Below, one piece after another: positions 18,314-27,896 of a stretch of 64,000 nucleotides of DNA. The DNA lies in the NCBI RefSeq assembly GCF_001412575.1, contig NZ_CP011834.1:310001-374000 (forward strand), in the 5' to 3' direction. This DNA comes from Limnohabitans sp. 103DPR2. Its GTDB lineage: Bacteria; Pseudomonadota; Gammaproteobacteria; Burkholderiales; Burkholderiaceae_C. How positions within the stretch are numbered: position 1 is the stretch's first letter; each line of letters opens with the position of its first letter. A model generated the notes under the pieces. The model saw nothing but the letters and a program-made list of their open reading frames with translations, had not been told where the DNA came from and made no database searches. The position numbers and the translations under genes were made by a program.

Positions 18314-18907
18314 TTAGGAGGGCTTGCCCGCCAAGCTTTTCTCAAGCGCTTGCACCAGACTTCTGCTGTCGGGACTGGTCATGCTGTTGTAGCTGTCGAT
18401 CAACTTGCCGTCGCGGCCAATCAGGTACTTGTAAAAGTTCCACTTAGGACGCTGTCCAGGAGCTTGGGCCAGTTGTTTGAAAAATGGCACCGCTGCTTCA
18501 CCGGTTACCGCGGTTTTGGTGAACATTGGAAACTTCACGCCAAAAGTGTTTTCACAAAAGTCTGCAATTTCTTGGTTGGTGGCCTTCTCTTGCGCAAAAT
18601 CATTGGAAGGAAAGCCCAGCACCACCAAACCTCGGTCTTTGTATTTGTCGTAAAGGGCTTCCAAGCCTTTGTATTGAGGCGTGAAGCCACAGTAGCTGGC
18701 GGTGTTGACCACCAAAATCACTTTGCCGCTGTATTGGCACAAGGACTGCGGCTTTTCATCTTGCAGCCTTGCAAATGTGTGATTCAACAATGTAGGACAA
18801 GCCGCAGATGCCGTCGGCATGGCAGCTGTTGACTGCGCCCATGCGGCAGGCATGGCAAGCAAAATTGCCAAGGCAAGGATGCGCTGGAGTGCTTTGAAAT
18901 TGGCCAT
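18314..18907 (-). CDS. Glutathione peroxidase, exported, cysteine type
   Basis: 197 residues from the ATG at 18907 (MANFKALQRILALAILLAMP), which has GGACAG at ribosome-binding distance; an ATG four codons upstream (18919) has none. A signal peptide ends near AAWAQ, so the enzyme should work in the periplasm. The active site is Cys73 in NTASYCGFTPQ, with FPSNDFAQE and KWNFYKYLI supplying the conserved Gln and Trp. It reduces lipid or organic hydroperoxides and heads the nine-gene membrane-lipid operon, which suits oxidised acyl chains as substrate. Confidence 0.9.
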   Translation of the reverse strand: MANFKALQRILALAILLAMPAAWAQSTAAMPTASAACPTLLNHTFARLQDEKPQSLCQYSGKVILVVNTASYCGFTPQYKGLEALYDKYKDRGLVVLGFPSNDFAQEKATNQEIADFCENTFGVKFPMFTKTAVTGEAAVPFFKQLAQAPGQRPKWNFYKYLIGRDGKLIDSYNSMTSPDSRSLVQALEKSLAGKPS

Positions 18908-18909
18908 TG

Positions 18910-18941
18910 AACTGTCCATTCTATTTTGTGACTGGACAGTT
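18910..18941. promoter_or_regulatory. 9-bp inverted repeat AACTGTCCA-N14-TGGACAGTT in the leader of the lipid operon
   Basis: Perfect arms at 18910-18918 and 18933-18941, directly upstream of the chosen glutathione peroxidase start; the left arm includes the likely ribosome-binding bases. It could be an operator for a dimeric regulator or an mRNA hairpin that hides the start. No regulator gene is adjacent. Confidence 0.45.
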
Positions 18942-18962
18942 TACTTCCAATTTCCCAGCTTG

Positions 18963-21725
18963 TCACGCGCCTTTGTGGGATTTGTTATCAAACGGGAAAA
19001 CGGCTTGCCACAAAGCCAAAACGGCCTCTTGTTCGGTCTTTAAAAAGCTGCCTTCTACCTGGGTTGGCTCTTCGTTTAAACGAGCCTTGTGCTGAACCCT
19101 GCGCAATTCTCGATAGGCAGCTGACGCAGCCATGCCCACCCCTGGCGGCAACAGGCCGGCCGCCTCAGCCCGTTGCAACAAGGCAATGTTGCCCACGTTG
19201 TCTGCCAATTCTGGGTGGGCCGTGGTGTGCATCAAGACCAAATATTGAACAGCAAACTCGGCATCCACCATGGCGCCTGGGCTGTGTTTCACATCAAAGA
19301 AACCAGGCTTGATGGGGTGTGCACCTCGCACCCGATTTCGCATGTTGACGATCTCTTGGGCTAGCGCATGGGGGTCGCGTTGCGCACTGATCACAGCAAG
19401 TCGAACCTGATCAAAGCGCTGCCTCATGTGTGCATCGCCCATCACAAAGCGCGCCCGCGTCATGGCTTGATGCTCCCATGTCCAAGCAGTGTTGCTGCCG
19501 CGCTGCTGTTGGTAGTCGGCGTATGCGTCGAAAGTGGTCACCAACAAACCTGAGCTTCCGTTGGGTCTCAAGGCCGTGTCAATCTCAAACAAATCGCCCT
19601 CGGCCGTCTTCACGGTGAACCAATTGATGAGCTTGCGCACAAAGGCCGCATAGACCTCTTGTGCCCGTTCATCGGCATCTTCAAATACAAAAACGATGTC
19701 CAAATCACTGCCATAGCCCAGCTCTTTGCCACCCAATTTGCCATAGGAAATGATGCCGAATTGGGGCACCTCACGGTGCCGATTTTTGAGATAAGACCAA
19801 CACCACGCCGCGGTCACGCGCAGCACCGCATCGGCCATGGCACTCAAATCATCGGCCACCTGCTCTACGGTCAAATTGCCCTCCACATCGCGTGCCAGGG
19901 TTCTGAACACTTCGGCATGGTGGGCTCGCCGCAAGAGATTCAGGATGTTTTCTTCGTCGTCTTCGCCGGTCCGTTGGAGGGCCGCCCGACGGGCCTGAAG
20001 CTCGGCTTCAAAATCGGTGGCCACAAAGCGTTGTTTCAGAACATCGCCTCCCGCCAGCTCATCAATGACGCCTGGGTGTTGCACCAAATAACGGGCCGGC
20101 CACTTGGCAGCGCCTAGCAATCGAAGCAGTCTTTCATGAACCGCTGGACGCTCCAGCATCATGGCCAGGTAACTCTCCCTGCGCATCAAGGGCTCCATCC
20201 AGTCAGCCATCCGGACAACGGCCACTTCTTCGACACGCCCCTCTTTCAGCCACTGCGCCGTGCGTTGCAGCAAACGCATCAAACGGCCTCTGGCGTCATC
20301 CCGCAAACTTTGAACTTTGGGGCTGTCCTGCCAATGGGCCAAGCGTTGACGGGCCTCGCCTGTAAACAAATCAAGGATCTTTTCAAGCTCGGGGCGTTCA
20401 CGCGTCCCCTGTGATTGGCAGCCTTTGCACTCCCGGTCGCCGCCCAACAAGATGTCAAATTCGTGCGCCACAATTTCACGATGCGCGTCCAGATCGCTTA
20501 AAAAATCACAGCTGTCGGCGTATCCCATGGTGTTGGCGATCCACGTCAAGTCATGATCTTGTGTCGGCAAGACATGGGTTTGCTGATCGTCCAAATATTG
20601 GATTCGGTGCTCTACCCGGCGCAAGAAAACGTAGGCTTCGGCCAATGCTTTGGCCGTATCCAAAGGCATCAAGCCTGCCTTTGCCACCCTTTGCAAAGCA
20701 TCCAAGGTCGGCCGCGTACGCAACTCTGGGAATTGCCCGCCGCGGACCACTTGCAACAATTGCACGGTGAATTCAATTTCCCGAATTCCCCCTCGCGACA
20801 ACTTCACATCATTGGCACGCTCTGGATGGCCGGCGCTGCGTTTGGCCGCATGGTCACGGATCTGCTGGTGCAGGGTGCGCAAGGACTCAAACACGTTGTA
20901 ATCGAGGTAGCGCCTGAACACGAAGGGCAACACCACCGAGCGCAAATTGGCCGCAGAACCGTTTTGGATGCTGCTGCGCGGCGCAATCACTCGGCTCTTC
21001 ATCCAAGCAAAGCGTTCCCATTCACGGCCTTGAACCAGCAAATACTCTTCCAATGCACCCAGCGAAACCACGCTGGGGCCCGAGTTGCCATTGGGGCGCA
21101 AGGCCAAGTCAACGCGAAACACAAAACCATGCTCTGTGGTGTCACCTATCAGGGTGTAGATGGCTTTGACTGCGCGGGCAAAGTACTCTTGGACTGAAAT
21201 TTTCCCCAAGCCTTGTTCATTGCCTGTGGTTTCACCGTCTTCGTCGTAAACATAAATCAGATCGATGTCGCTCGAGACATTCAACTCTCGTGCGCCCAAT
21301 TTGCCCATGCCGATGACCCAAAACTCGGCACGCTTTCCGGCACTTGTCAAAGGCACGCCATGTCGGGCATCGAGGTCTTTGAATGCCTGCTGACAAGCCG
21401 CGTCCAGCGCAACTTCGGCAAGATGCGTCACGCCCAAAGTGACCGTCTCAAGACTTGCTTGATGCTCGCAATCCAGGGTCAGCAAACGGGCCATGGTCCA
21501 CTGGCGCAAGACACGCAATGCCGCACCGACTTCCAAGCCTTGTGTCCGCAATTGAGTGTAGGCCTGCGTTAAAGACTCACGCTGGGGGACTGCGGATGGC
21601 AGGTTTGCAAAGACATCGGCGTACCGTCTTTGCAGACGTTGATAAAAACGCGAGCCTTCTGAGAGGGGTGGGGGACGTTTTGAATCCATGTCGTCGCCTG
21701 TCTCAAATGGGCCTGCGGCAGTCAT
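18963..21725 (-). CDS. glnE: Bifunctional glutamine synthetase adenylyltransferase/deadenylase
   Basis: 920 residues, full length. Two nucleotidyltransferase domains are visible: VIGMGKLGARELNVSSDIDL in the N-terminal half and SYGKLGGKELGYGSDLDIVF in the C-terminal half, each with the acidic metal-binding pair. It adenylylates and deadenylylates glutamine synthetase in response to PII and glutamine. The ATG at 21725 has AGGGAA upstream; the Met at residue 13 (21689) is a possible alternative. Divergent from yhdP with only 40 bp between starts. Confidence 0.95.
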   Translation of the reverse strand: MTAAGPFETGDDMDSKRPPPLSEGSRFYQRLQRRYADVFANLPSAVPQRESLTQAYTQLRTQGLEVGAALRVLRQWTMARLLTLDCEHQASLETVTLGVTHLAEVALDAACQQAFKDLDARHGVPLTSAGKRAEFWVIGMGKLGARELNVSSDIDLIYVYDEDGETTGNEQGLGKISVQEYFARAVKAIYTLIGDTTEHGFVFRVDLALRPNGNSGPSVVSLGALEEYLLVQGREWERFAWMKSRVIAPRSSIQNGSAANLRSVVLPFVFRRYLDYNVFESLRTLHQQIRDHAAKRSAGHPERANDVKLSRGGIREIEFTVQLLQVVRGGQFPELRTRPTLDALQRVAKAGLMPLDTAKALAEAYVFLRRVEHRIQYLDDQQTHVLPTQDHDLTWIANTMGYADSCDFLSDLDAHREIVAHEFDILLGGDRECKGCQSQGTRERPELEKILDLFTGEARQRLAHWQDSPKVQSLRDDARGRLMRLLQRTAQWLKEGRVEEVAVVRMADWMEPLMRRESYLAMMLERPAVHERLLRLLGAAKWPARYLVQHPGVIDELAGGDVLKQRFVATDFEAELQARRAALQRTGEDDEENILNLLRRAHHAEVFRTLARDVEGNLTVEQVADDLSAMADAVLRVTAAWCWSYLKNRHREVPQFGIISYGKLGGKELGYGSDLDIVFVFEDADERAQEVYAAFVRKLINWFTVKTAEGDLFEIDTALRPNGSSGLLVTTFDAYADYQQQRGSNTAWTWEHQAMTRARFVMGDAHMRQRFDQVRLAVISAQRDPHALAQEIVNMRNRVRGAHPIKPGFFDVKHSPGAMVDAEFAVQYLVLMHTTAHPELADNVGNIALLQRAEAAGLLPPGVGMAASAAYRELRRVQHKARLNEEPTQVEGSFLKTEQEAVLALWQAVFPFDNKSHKGA

Positions 21726-21765
21726 AATTCCCTGCCTGAGTCTTTATGTCTGTATTGTGAGCCGA

Positions 21766-24700
21766 ATGCTGAAGTTTTCCACACTGTCCAAGTTGCTGAG
21801 CCACGGCCTGCGCGTCATCGCTTGGATGATGCTGGTGGCAGGTTGCGTCTTGGGCATGGCTTGGGCAGCTTTGCATTTTTGGATTGTGCCCCGAATTGAA
21901 GATTTCCGTCCCAAGCTAGAAAACTTGGCCACACAAACCATCGGCGTTCCAGTTCAGATGGGCAAACTGTTGGCGGTTTCTTCGGGATGGATGCCCACTT
22001 TTGAAATTCACGACTTGGCTTTGTTAGACCCAGAAGGCAGACGCGCACTGACTTTGCCCAAAATCGTGTTTGCCATCAGTGTTCGCTCTATCTTGGATTT
22101 GGGCGTGGAGCAACTGGTCATCGATTCACCGACCTTGGACATTCGCAGAACCAGCACAGGCGAGTGGCGCATTGCAGGTTTGTCATTGAAGCAGGACAAC
22201 ACGCCCGACTCTGCCGCCGCCGATTGGATTTTTGCGCAAAAAGAAATTGTCATCCAACACGGCACCGTGTTCTGGACCGACGAATTCAATCCGCTGCAAC
22301 GCAACAAAAGCGCTCTCGACTTACAAGACGTTTCATGGATCTTGCGCAATTCGGCAAGGCACCATCAATGGCGTTTGGATGCCACACCGCCCAGTGGCTG
22401 GGGCGATCGTTTTGTGTTGATGGGCGATTTAAAACGCAATCTGTTGTCAACGCATCCCGGTCGCTTCAAGGACTGGAGTGGTCAGGTTCACGCTGAGTTT
22501 CCTGATGTCGATTTGTCGCAACTTGGCCCGCACCTGCCCTGGAAAGTCAATGCCACAAAAGGACAAGGCGCTTTGCGCATGTGGGTCGATTTGAACCATG
22601 GCAACGTCAAACAAGCAACCGCTGACTTGGTCTTAGAGAATGTTCAAGCGCAGCTCAGTCCTGAGCTTCAGGCCTTGTCATTTAAAAATATTGCGGGCCG
22701 CCTGTCGGTCAAGCCCCTCCACAAAGGTCTGGACTTTTCAACAGAAGGCTTGCGCTTTGACACCACCGATGGCTTGCATTGGCCCGGCGGCAATGTGAAC
22801 TTTTCCTACGCAGAAGCCGATAACGGTCAAAGCGCCAAGGGGCTCTTTCACGGCGACAAATTGGATTTGTTTGCTCTTCGCAACATTGCGCTGCAATTGC
22901 CCTTGCCTGAGTCTGCGCGAAAAACATTGCTCGAACACAAAGTCAGCGGTTTGGTCAACCCGTTGCACATCGAATGGTCTGAAGAATTGGGCAAGTCAGA
23001 CAAAGCCATCCATGTCGCCGTGGCCAACGGTCGATTTGACAACTTTTATTTTGAAGGTGGCAAAGTTGGCACTGAAACAGAGAGCTGGCCAAGCGTTGAA
23101 AACGCCAACATCAGCTTTGACATGAATGCTGACGGCGGACAAATCAAGGCCACCATTGACCACGGTGCCATCAGCATTCACCGCATCTTTGAAGAGCCAC
23201 GAATCCAACTGGACGCGATGCAAGCCTCCGTGAAATGGGTCAAGCAAAAGGATCAAGTGACCGTTCCCGATTGGCAATTGCGAGTGTCCAATTCTGATGT
23301 CACCGGAGAGTGGCAGGGCAAATGGAAGCCCAGCCCCATTGCCAACAGTTTGGGCATTTTGGACTTGCAAGGCACCATTGCCCGAGGCGATGCCGCACGC
23401 GTTCATCGCTACTTGCCCCTCACGCTGCCACAAAGCGTGCGTCACTATGTGCGTGATTCGGTGTTGAAAGGTGAAGTGCAGGGTGTTGCTGTCAAGATCA
23501 AGGGCGACCTGCAACAATTGCCTTTTGCCAACCCCAAAGACGGAGAGTTCCGATTTGCTGGCAAAGTCAAAGACATTCAATACGCTTATGTGCCGCCCAG
23601 TGGCAGCACACGCAACTCAACGCAAGAGCCCAACTGGCCCGCCATGAACAACGTCAATGGCGACATTGTGTTTGACCGTTACAACTTCAAAGTCAATGGC
23701 GCTTCTGGCAAATGGGGCAACGTTCCCTTCACCCAAATCAAAGCCGAGATTCCCAATTTGAACGGCAAGGTGGTGGTGAATGTGCAGGGGGAATCAAAAA
23801 CAGGTGCCAACCTTGCGTTAACAGACTTGCGCCAATCTCCCGTCAACAACATGTTGGGCGGTTTGTTTGCACAAGCTCAAAGCACAGGAACTCTGAATGC
23901 GCGCCTCAAGCTCAGCTTCCCCTTGGCCGAGCTTGATAAAACCACCGTGCAAGGTAACGTCAGCTTGAACAACAACGATGTGCGCTTGCAATCGGCCTTG
24001 CCTCTGTTTGAAAAAGCCCAAGGCAACATCAATTTCAATGAGTCGGGTTTCAGCTTGGTGGGCGTGAACGCACAGTTCTTGGGTGGCCCGATCAAACTTG
24101 ATGGTGGATCCAGAAAACTTCCAGCGAAAAGCACAGAGGCCAACCCGCTCATCCGAATCCAAGGTCAAGCCACCGCCAATGGCATGCGCCAGGCCAAAGA
24201 AATTCCATGGCTCAACGCTTTGGCCCAACAAGCCAATGGCAGCACCACTTACACCGCCAGCTTGGGATTCAAGGGCGGTCAAAGCGAGCTCAGCATTCAA
24301 TCTCAACTTCAAGGACTTGCGCTGAACCTGCCCTCGCCATTGAACAAGCGCAGCGACGACATGGTGGCCTTCAAGTACGACAACACCGTTCAAAGTTTGA
24401 ATCAAAACAAAGCGACGCGCGATCAAATCCAAATGTCCTGGGGCCGCGCATTGTCTGCATCCTATGTGCGCGACCTCACTGGCACTGAGCCTCGCGTAAT
24501 CAATGGTCGGTGGCAGGTCGGCGACGTGGTCGGCAATCCAAGTCAAACGGACGGCGGTGTATTGGCCATTGTCAATTTGCCCAGCATCTCGCTTGACGAC
24601 TGGCTCCAAATTCTCTCCCCGCCCAAATCAAGCCCTGCTTACGTGGCCTCCAGCAACAGCAGCTTGTCTGCTGCAAGCCAAACCTATTTGCCCAATCGCA

Positions 24701-25800
24701 TGACGCTTAAAGCCAACGAGTTGACTGTGCAGGGACGCAATTTGCACAACGTGTCTGTCAACGGTTCGCGCGAAGGTTATGTTTGGCGTGCGCAAACAGA
24801 TGCCCGCGAGTTCAGCGGTTATTTAGAGTACCGCCAGTCCAACAACCAAAATGCCGGCCGCATTTATGCACGCCTGGCACGTTTGAGCTTACCGCCCTCC
24901 GCGGATCAAACCGTGGAGTCCTTGCTAGAAGATTCACCCGTGGCCATTCCCGCTTTGGACATTGTGGTAGAAGACCTTGAGTTGCGCGGCAAGAAAATGG
25001 GCCGCGTTGAAATTGAAGCCATCAACACCGACCCCACATCACCGCGCAGCAATGCCGGTCGCGAATGGCGCTTGAGCAAGTTGAACATCACCGTGCCCGA
25101 AGCCAGCTTCAAGGCCAGCGGCAAATGGGTGACCTCCAGAGATGGCACGCAACAGGCCATCACCGACATGAACTTCCGCTTGGATGTGTCCGACTCTGGT
25201 GATTTGTTGAACCGCTTGGGCACCAAAGATGCACTTCGCGGTGGTGGCGGCAAGTTAGAGGGTCAAGTCAGTTGGCAAGGTTCGCCTTTAACTTTGCACT
25301 ACCCCACATTGGGTGGCCGCTTCAATGTCAACATTGGCCGCGGTCAGTTTTTACAAGCTGAGCCAGGGGTTGCGAAGTTGTTGGGCGTCCTGAGCTTACA
25401 AGCCTTGCCGCGGCGACTGTTGCTGGATTTCCGCGATGTCTTCAGTGCAGGTTTTGCCTTTGACACCATTCGGGGCGATGTCACGATTCAGCAAGGCATT
25501 GCCAACACGCGCAATTTACAAATGAAAGGCGTCAATGCAATTGTCCAAATGGAAGGCAGCTCGGACATTGCACGCGAAACACAAAATTTACGGGTGTTGA
25601 TCCTGCCCGAGGTTGACGCGGGCACAGCCTCTTTGTTGGCGGGCATTGCCTTGAATCCGGCCATTGGATTGAGCACGTTTTTGGCGCAACTTGTCTTGAA
25701 ACAGCCTTTAAGCCGCGTCAATACGCAAGAGTTTTCAATTGATGGCACATGGAGCGATCCCAAGGTCACCAAGATCTCGTCTTCATCTGCGACGCCTTGA
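21766..25800 (+). CDS. yhdP: YhdP family AsmA-like envelope protein
   Basis: 1344 residues from the ATG at 21766 (MLKFSTLSKLLSHGLRVIAW). One N-terminal transmembrane helix (about 19-40) is followed by a very long beta-rich periplasmic region with a C-terminal AsmA-like domain (KASGKWVTS, KLEGQVSWQG, GRFNVNIGRGQFLQAEPG, LNPAIGLSTFLAQLVL). YhdP, TamB and YdbH form beta-groove bridges that carry phospholipids to the outer membrane. It is followed by a histidine kinase 21 bp later. Confidence 0.92.
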   Translation: MLKFSTLSKLLSHGLRVIAWMMLVAGCVLGMAWAALHFWIVPRIEDFRPKLENLATQTIGVPVQMGKLLAVSSGWMPTFEIHDLALLDPEGRRALTLPKIVFAISVRSILDLGVEQLVIDSPTLDIRRTSTGEWRIAGLSLKQDNTPDSAAADWIFAQKEIVIQHGTVFWTDEFNPLQRNKSALDLQDVSWILRNSARHHQWRLDATPPSGWGDRFVLMGDLKRNLLSTHPGRFKDWSGQVHAEFPDVDLSQLGPHLPWKVNATKGQGALRMWVDLNHGNVKQATADLVLENVQAQLSPELQALSFKNIAGRLSVKPLHKGLDFSTEGLRFDTTDGLHWPGGNVNFSYAEADNGQSAKGLFHGDKLDLFALRNIALQLPLPESARKTLLEHKVSGLVNPLHIEWSEELGKSDKAIHVAVANGRFDNFYFEGGKVGTETESWPSVENANISFDMNADGGQIKATIDHGAISIHRIFEEPRIQLDAMQASVKWVKQKDQVTVPDWQLRVSNSDVTGEWQGKWKPSPIANSLGILDLQGTIARGDAARVHRYLPLTLPQSVRHYVRDSVLKGEVQGVAVKIKGDLQQLPFANPKDGEFRFAGKVKDIQYAYVPPSGSTRNSTQEPNWPAMNNVNGDIVFDRYNFKVNGASGKWGNVPFTQIKAEIPNLNGKVVVNVQGESKTGANLALTDLRQSPVNNMLGGLFAQAQSTGTLNARLKLSFPLAELDKTTVQGNVSLNNNDVRLQSALPLFEKAQGNINFNESGFSLVGVNAQFLGGPIKLDGGSRKLPAKSTEANPLIRIQGQATANGMRQAKEIPWLNALAQQANGSTTYTASLGFKGGQSELSIQSQLQGLALNLPSPLNKRSDDMVAFKYDNTVQSLNQNKATRDQIQMSWGRALSASYVRDLTGTEPRVINGRWQVGDVVGNPSQTDGGVLAIVNLPSISLDDWLQILSPPKSSPAYVASSNSSLSAASQTYLPNRMTLKANELTVQGRNLHNVSVNGSREGYVWRAQTDAREFSGYLEYRQSNNQNAGRIYARLARLSLPPSADQTVESLLEDSPVAIPALDIVVEDLELRGKKMGRVEIEAINTDPTSPRSNAGREWRLSKLNITVPEASFKASGKWVTSRDGTQQAITDMNFRLDVSDSGDLLNRLGTKDALRGGGGKLEGQVSWQGSPLTLHYPTLGGRFNVNIGRGQFLQAEPGVAKLLGVLSLQALPRRLLLDFRDVFSAGFAFDTIRGDVTIQQGIANTRNLQMKGVNAIVQMEGSSDIARETQNLRVLILPEVDAGTASLLAGIALNPAIGLSTFLAQLVLKQPLSRVNTQEFSIDGTWSDPKVTKISSSSATP

Positions 25801-25821
25801 TGGCGCTTGGGTCCAAAGTTC

Positions 25822-27876
25822 ATGCCGTCCCTTCACGCAAGCGATCTGATGAAGCTACAGCCTTTATGGCAGTTCTTTAAGTCTGCAACGCGGTCTTTCA
25901 CCGACCGTCGAATCTCCTTGTGGATTGCGTTGGTTGGGTTGGTGGTGGCCTTGTTGGTCACCCTCGTCTGGCTGGCAGGACGCTATGAAGCCAGTCAATA
26001 CCAAGCCGAATTGGACCGTGATACAGCAGATGCCGTGAGCGACATTCGCAGCAGCTTGGGTCGCCATGTTTTAAGTTTGCAAAATTTGCATGCCAAAGGA
26101 CTGTCTCCCAAATTGTGGGAGTCCGAGGTGCGAAACATGTTCAGCCTCAACCGTGAATGGTTGCGCGTTGAACGGCGCGACGCACAAGGCCTTGTGGTTC
26201 AGGGTGTTGACTCGCCTTTGCGAGAGCCTGTTTTCAACGCCAAAACTCGGATGAATGAACAAGCGGAAATCATCCAGACTTGTCTGCGCGCCAAACGTTT
26301 GAATGGCCCCGCCTATTCCAGAAGTTATTTTGTGCCACAAAACAATGGCCTGGGTTTTGAAGTCATTGAGATGTGTTTGCCCACTCTAGAAAGTGGCATC
26401 CCCGTTGGCTTTGTATTGGTGACCTATGGTCTTCAAGATATTTTGGCCAGCCAATTGGGCGAGACGTATGGCCGGCGCAACGAAATTTCTTTCATCGAAT
26501 CCGACGGCACACGCTTGGCCATTCACGGCACACTGCCGCGCTCCAGACGATTGTTCTCAGCGACACAACTGCTCGATTTGCCAGGCAATACTTTGGTGCT
26601 GCGGATGGACGGCAGAAGAAGCGCACCCGATGTGTTTCCAAGCATCTTGCCTGCGCTGGTCACGGCCATGTCCATTGCCTTGGTCTCCGTGTTGGTATTG
26701 TTGGTCAAAGACTCCCGCAGACGCCTCAAAGCCGAACGCGATTTGGCCGATGCACTGGCTTTTCGAAAAGCCATGGAAGACTCCTTGGTCACAGGTTTAC
26801 GGGCCCGAGATTTGCATGGCCGCATCACTTATGTGAACCCCGCCTTTTGTCAAATGGTCGGATTTGAAGCCGAGCAACTCCTTGGCAAATCAGCCCCCAT
26901 GCCTTACTGGCCTCCGGAAATGGTGGGCGAATACCAACAAAGACAAGCCGTTCGTTTGGCGGGCAATGCGCCACCTCGTGAAGGGTTTGAGTCGGTCTTT
27001 GTTCGTCAAGACGGTACGCGCTTTCCCGTGTTGATTTTTGAAGCGCCCTTGATCAACGTGTTGGGAAAACAAACCGGCTGGATGAGCGCCTTTTTGGACG
27101 TCAGCGAGCAGCGCCGCATCGAGGAGCTGTCACGTGCCAGTCAAGAACGCTTACAAGCAACGGCGCGGTTGGCCACGGTGGGTGAGATGGCTTCTTTGCT
27201 GAGCCACGAACTGAACCAGCCCTTGTCCGCCATCTCAAGTTATGCCACGGGCTCGCTGAATTTGATTCAACAAGCTCAAAGCCCCGCCCACACAATGGGT
27301 GATTTGAAAATGGCCCTTGAGCGCATTTCAGAACAAGCCAGCCGCGCAGGCAAAGTCATCAACAGTGTTCATGATTTTGTGCGCCGGCGCGACCAAGACC
27401 GCGAAGTTGTGCGGCCTGGCTTGATCATGGATGCGGTCATGCCCTTGATTCAATTGCAAGCGCATAAGTTGCACGTCAAGGTTGCCACCCGCATTGACGA
27501 GGGCTTGGCGCCGGTCTTGTGCGATCGCACCATGGTCGAACAAGTGATTTTGAATTTGGCTCGCAATGGCATGCAGGCCATGGACCACCCCGATTGTCAA
27601 GACCGCGTTCTAACGCTTCAAGTCAAACGTGCGGCGTCTAGTTTGTCCCACGGGTGGATTGAGTTTTCAGTCAGCGATCTGGGTGTTGGCATTTCTGATG
27701 ACATTGAAAAACAATTGTTCACGCCTTTTTTCACCACCAAATCTGAAGGCATGGGATTGGGTTTGAGTCTTTGCCGCACGGTGGTCGAGCAGCACGGTGG
27801 TCACCTAGAGTTTGTTCGTCAAGCGCCCAACGGCACGCTTTTTCGATTCACACTGCCAACCGCCTCAGAGGTTTAA
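25822..27876 (+). CDS. Membrane PAS-domain sensor histidine kinase (FixL/DctB-like)
   Basis: 684 residues from the ATG at 25822; a Met at 25849 is an alternative and neither has a clear ribosome-binding site. Order: TM helix (about 30-52), periplasmic sensor region (about 55-270), second TM helix (SILPALVTAMSIALVSVLVL), PAS domain (RITYVNPAFCQMVGFEAEQL and on), then HisKA with the phospho-acceptor His462 in SHELNQPLSAIS, and HATPase with NLARNGMQAM, DLGVGISDD and GMGLGLSLC. It should phosphorylate the FixJ-like regulator encoded next. The signal is unknown. Confidence 0.92.
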   Translation: MPSLHASDLMKLQPLWQFFKSATRSFTDRRISLWIALVGLVVALLVTLVWLAGRYEASQYQAELDRDTADAVSDIRSSLGRHVLSLQNLHAKGLSPKLWESEVRNMFSLNREWLRVERRDAQGLVVQGVDSPLREPVFNAKTRMNEQAEIIQTCLRAKRLNGPAYSRSYFVPQNNGLGFEVIEMCLPTLESGIPVGFVLVTYGLQDILASQLGETYGRRNEISFIESDGTRLAIHGTLPRSRRLFSATQLLDLPGNTLVLRMDGRRSAPDVFPSILPALVTAMSIALVSVLVLLVKDSRRRLKAERDLADALAFRKAMEDSLVTGLRARDLHGRITYVNPAFCQMVGFEAEQLLGKSAPMPYWPPEMVGEYQQRQAVRLAGNAPPREGFESVFVRQDGTRFPVLIFEAPLINVLGKQTGWMSAFLDVSEQRRIEELSRASQERLQATARLATVGEMASLLSHELNQPLSAISSYATGSLNLIQQAQSPAHTMGDLKMALERISEQASRAGKVINSVHDFVRRRDQDREVVRPGLIMDAVMPLIQLQAHKLHVKVATRIDEGLAPVLCDRTMVEQVILNLARNGMQAMDHPDCQDRVLTLQVKRAASSLSHGWIEFSVSDLGVGISDDIEKQLFTPFFTTKSEGMGLGLSLCRTVVEQHGGHLEFVRQAPNGTLFRFTLPTASEV

Positions 27877-27896
27877 GCAGCGCTTAAAATTCCAGC

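Noticed and set aside
18942..19000. ECF sigma (RpoE/ChrR-type) promoter upstream of the lipid operon
   Set aside because: GGAA-like bases exist, but no pair of -35 and -10 elements with good spacing could be defended by eye.
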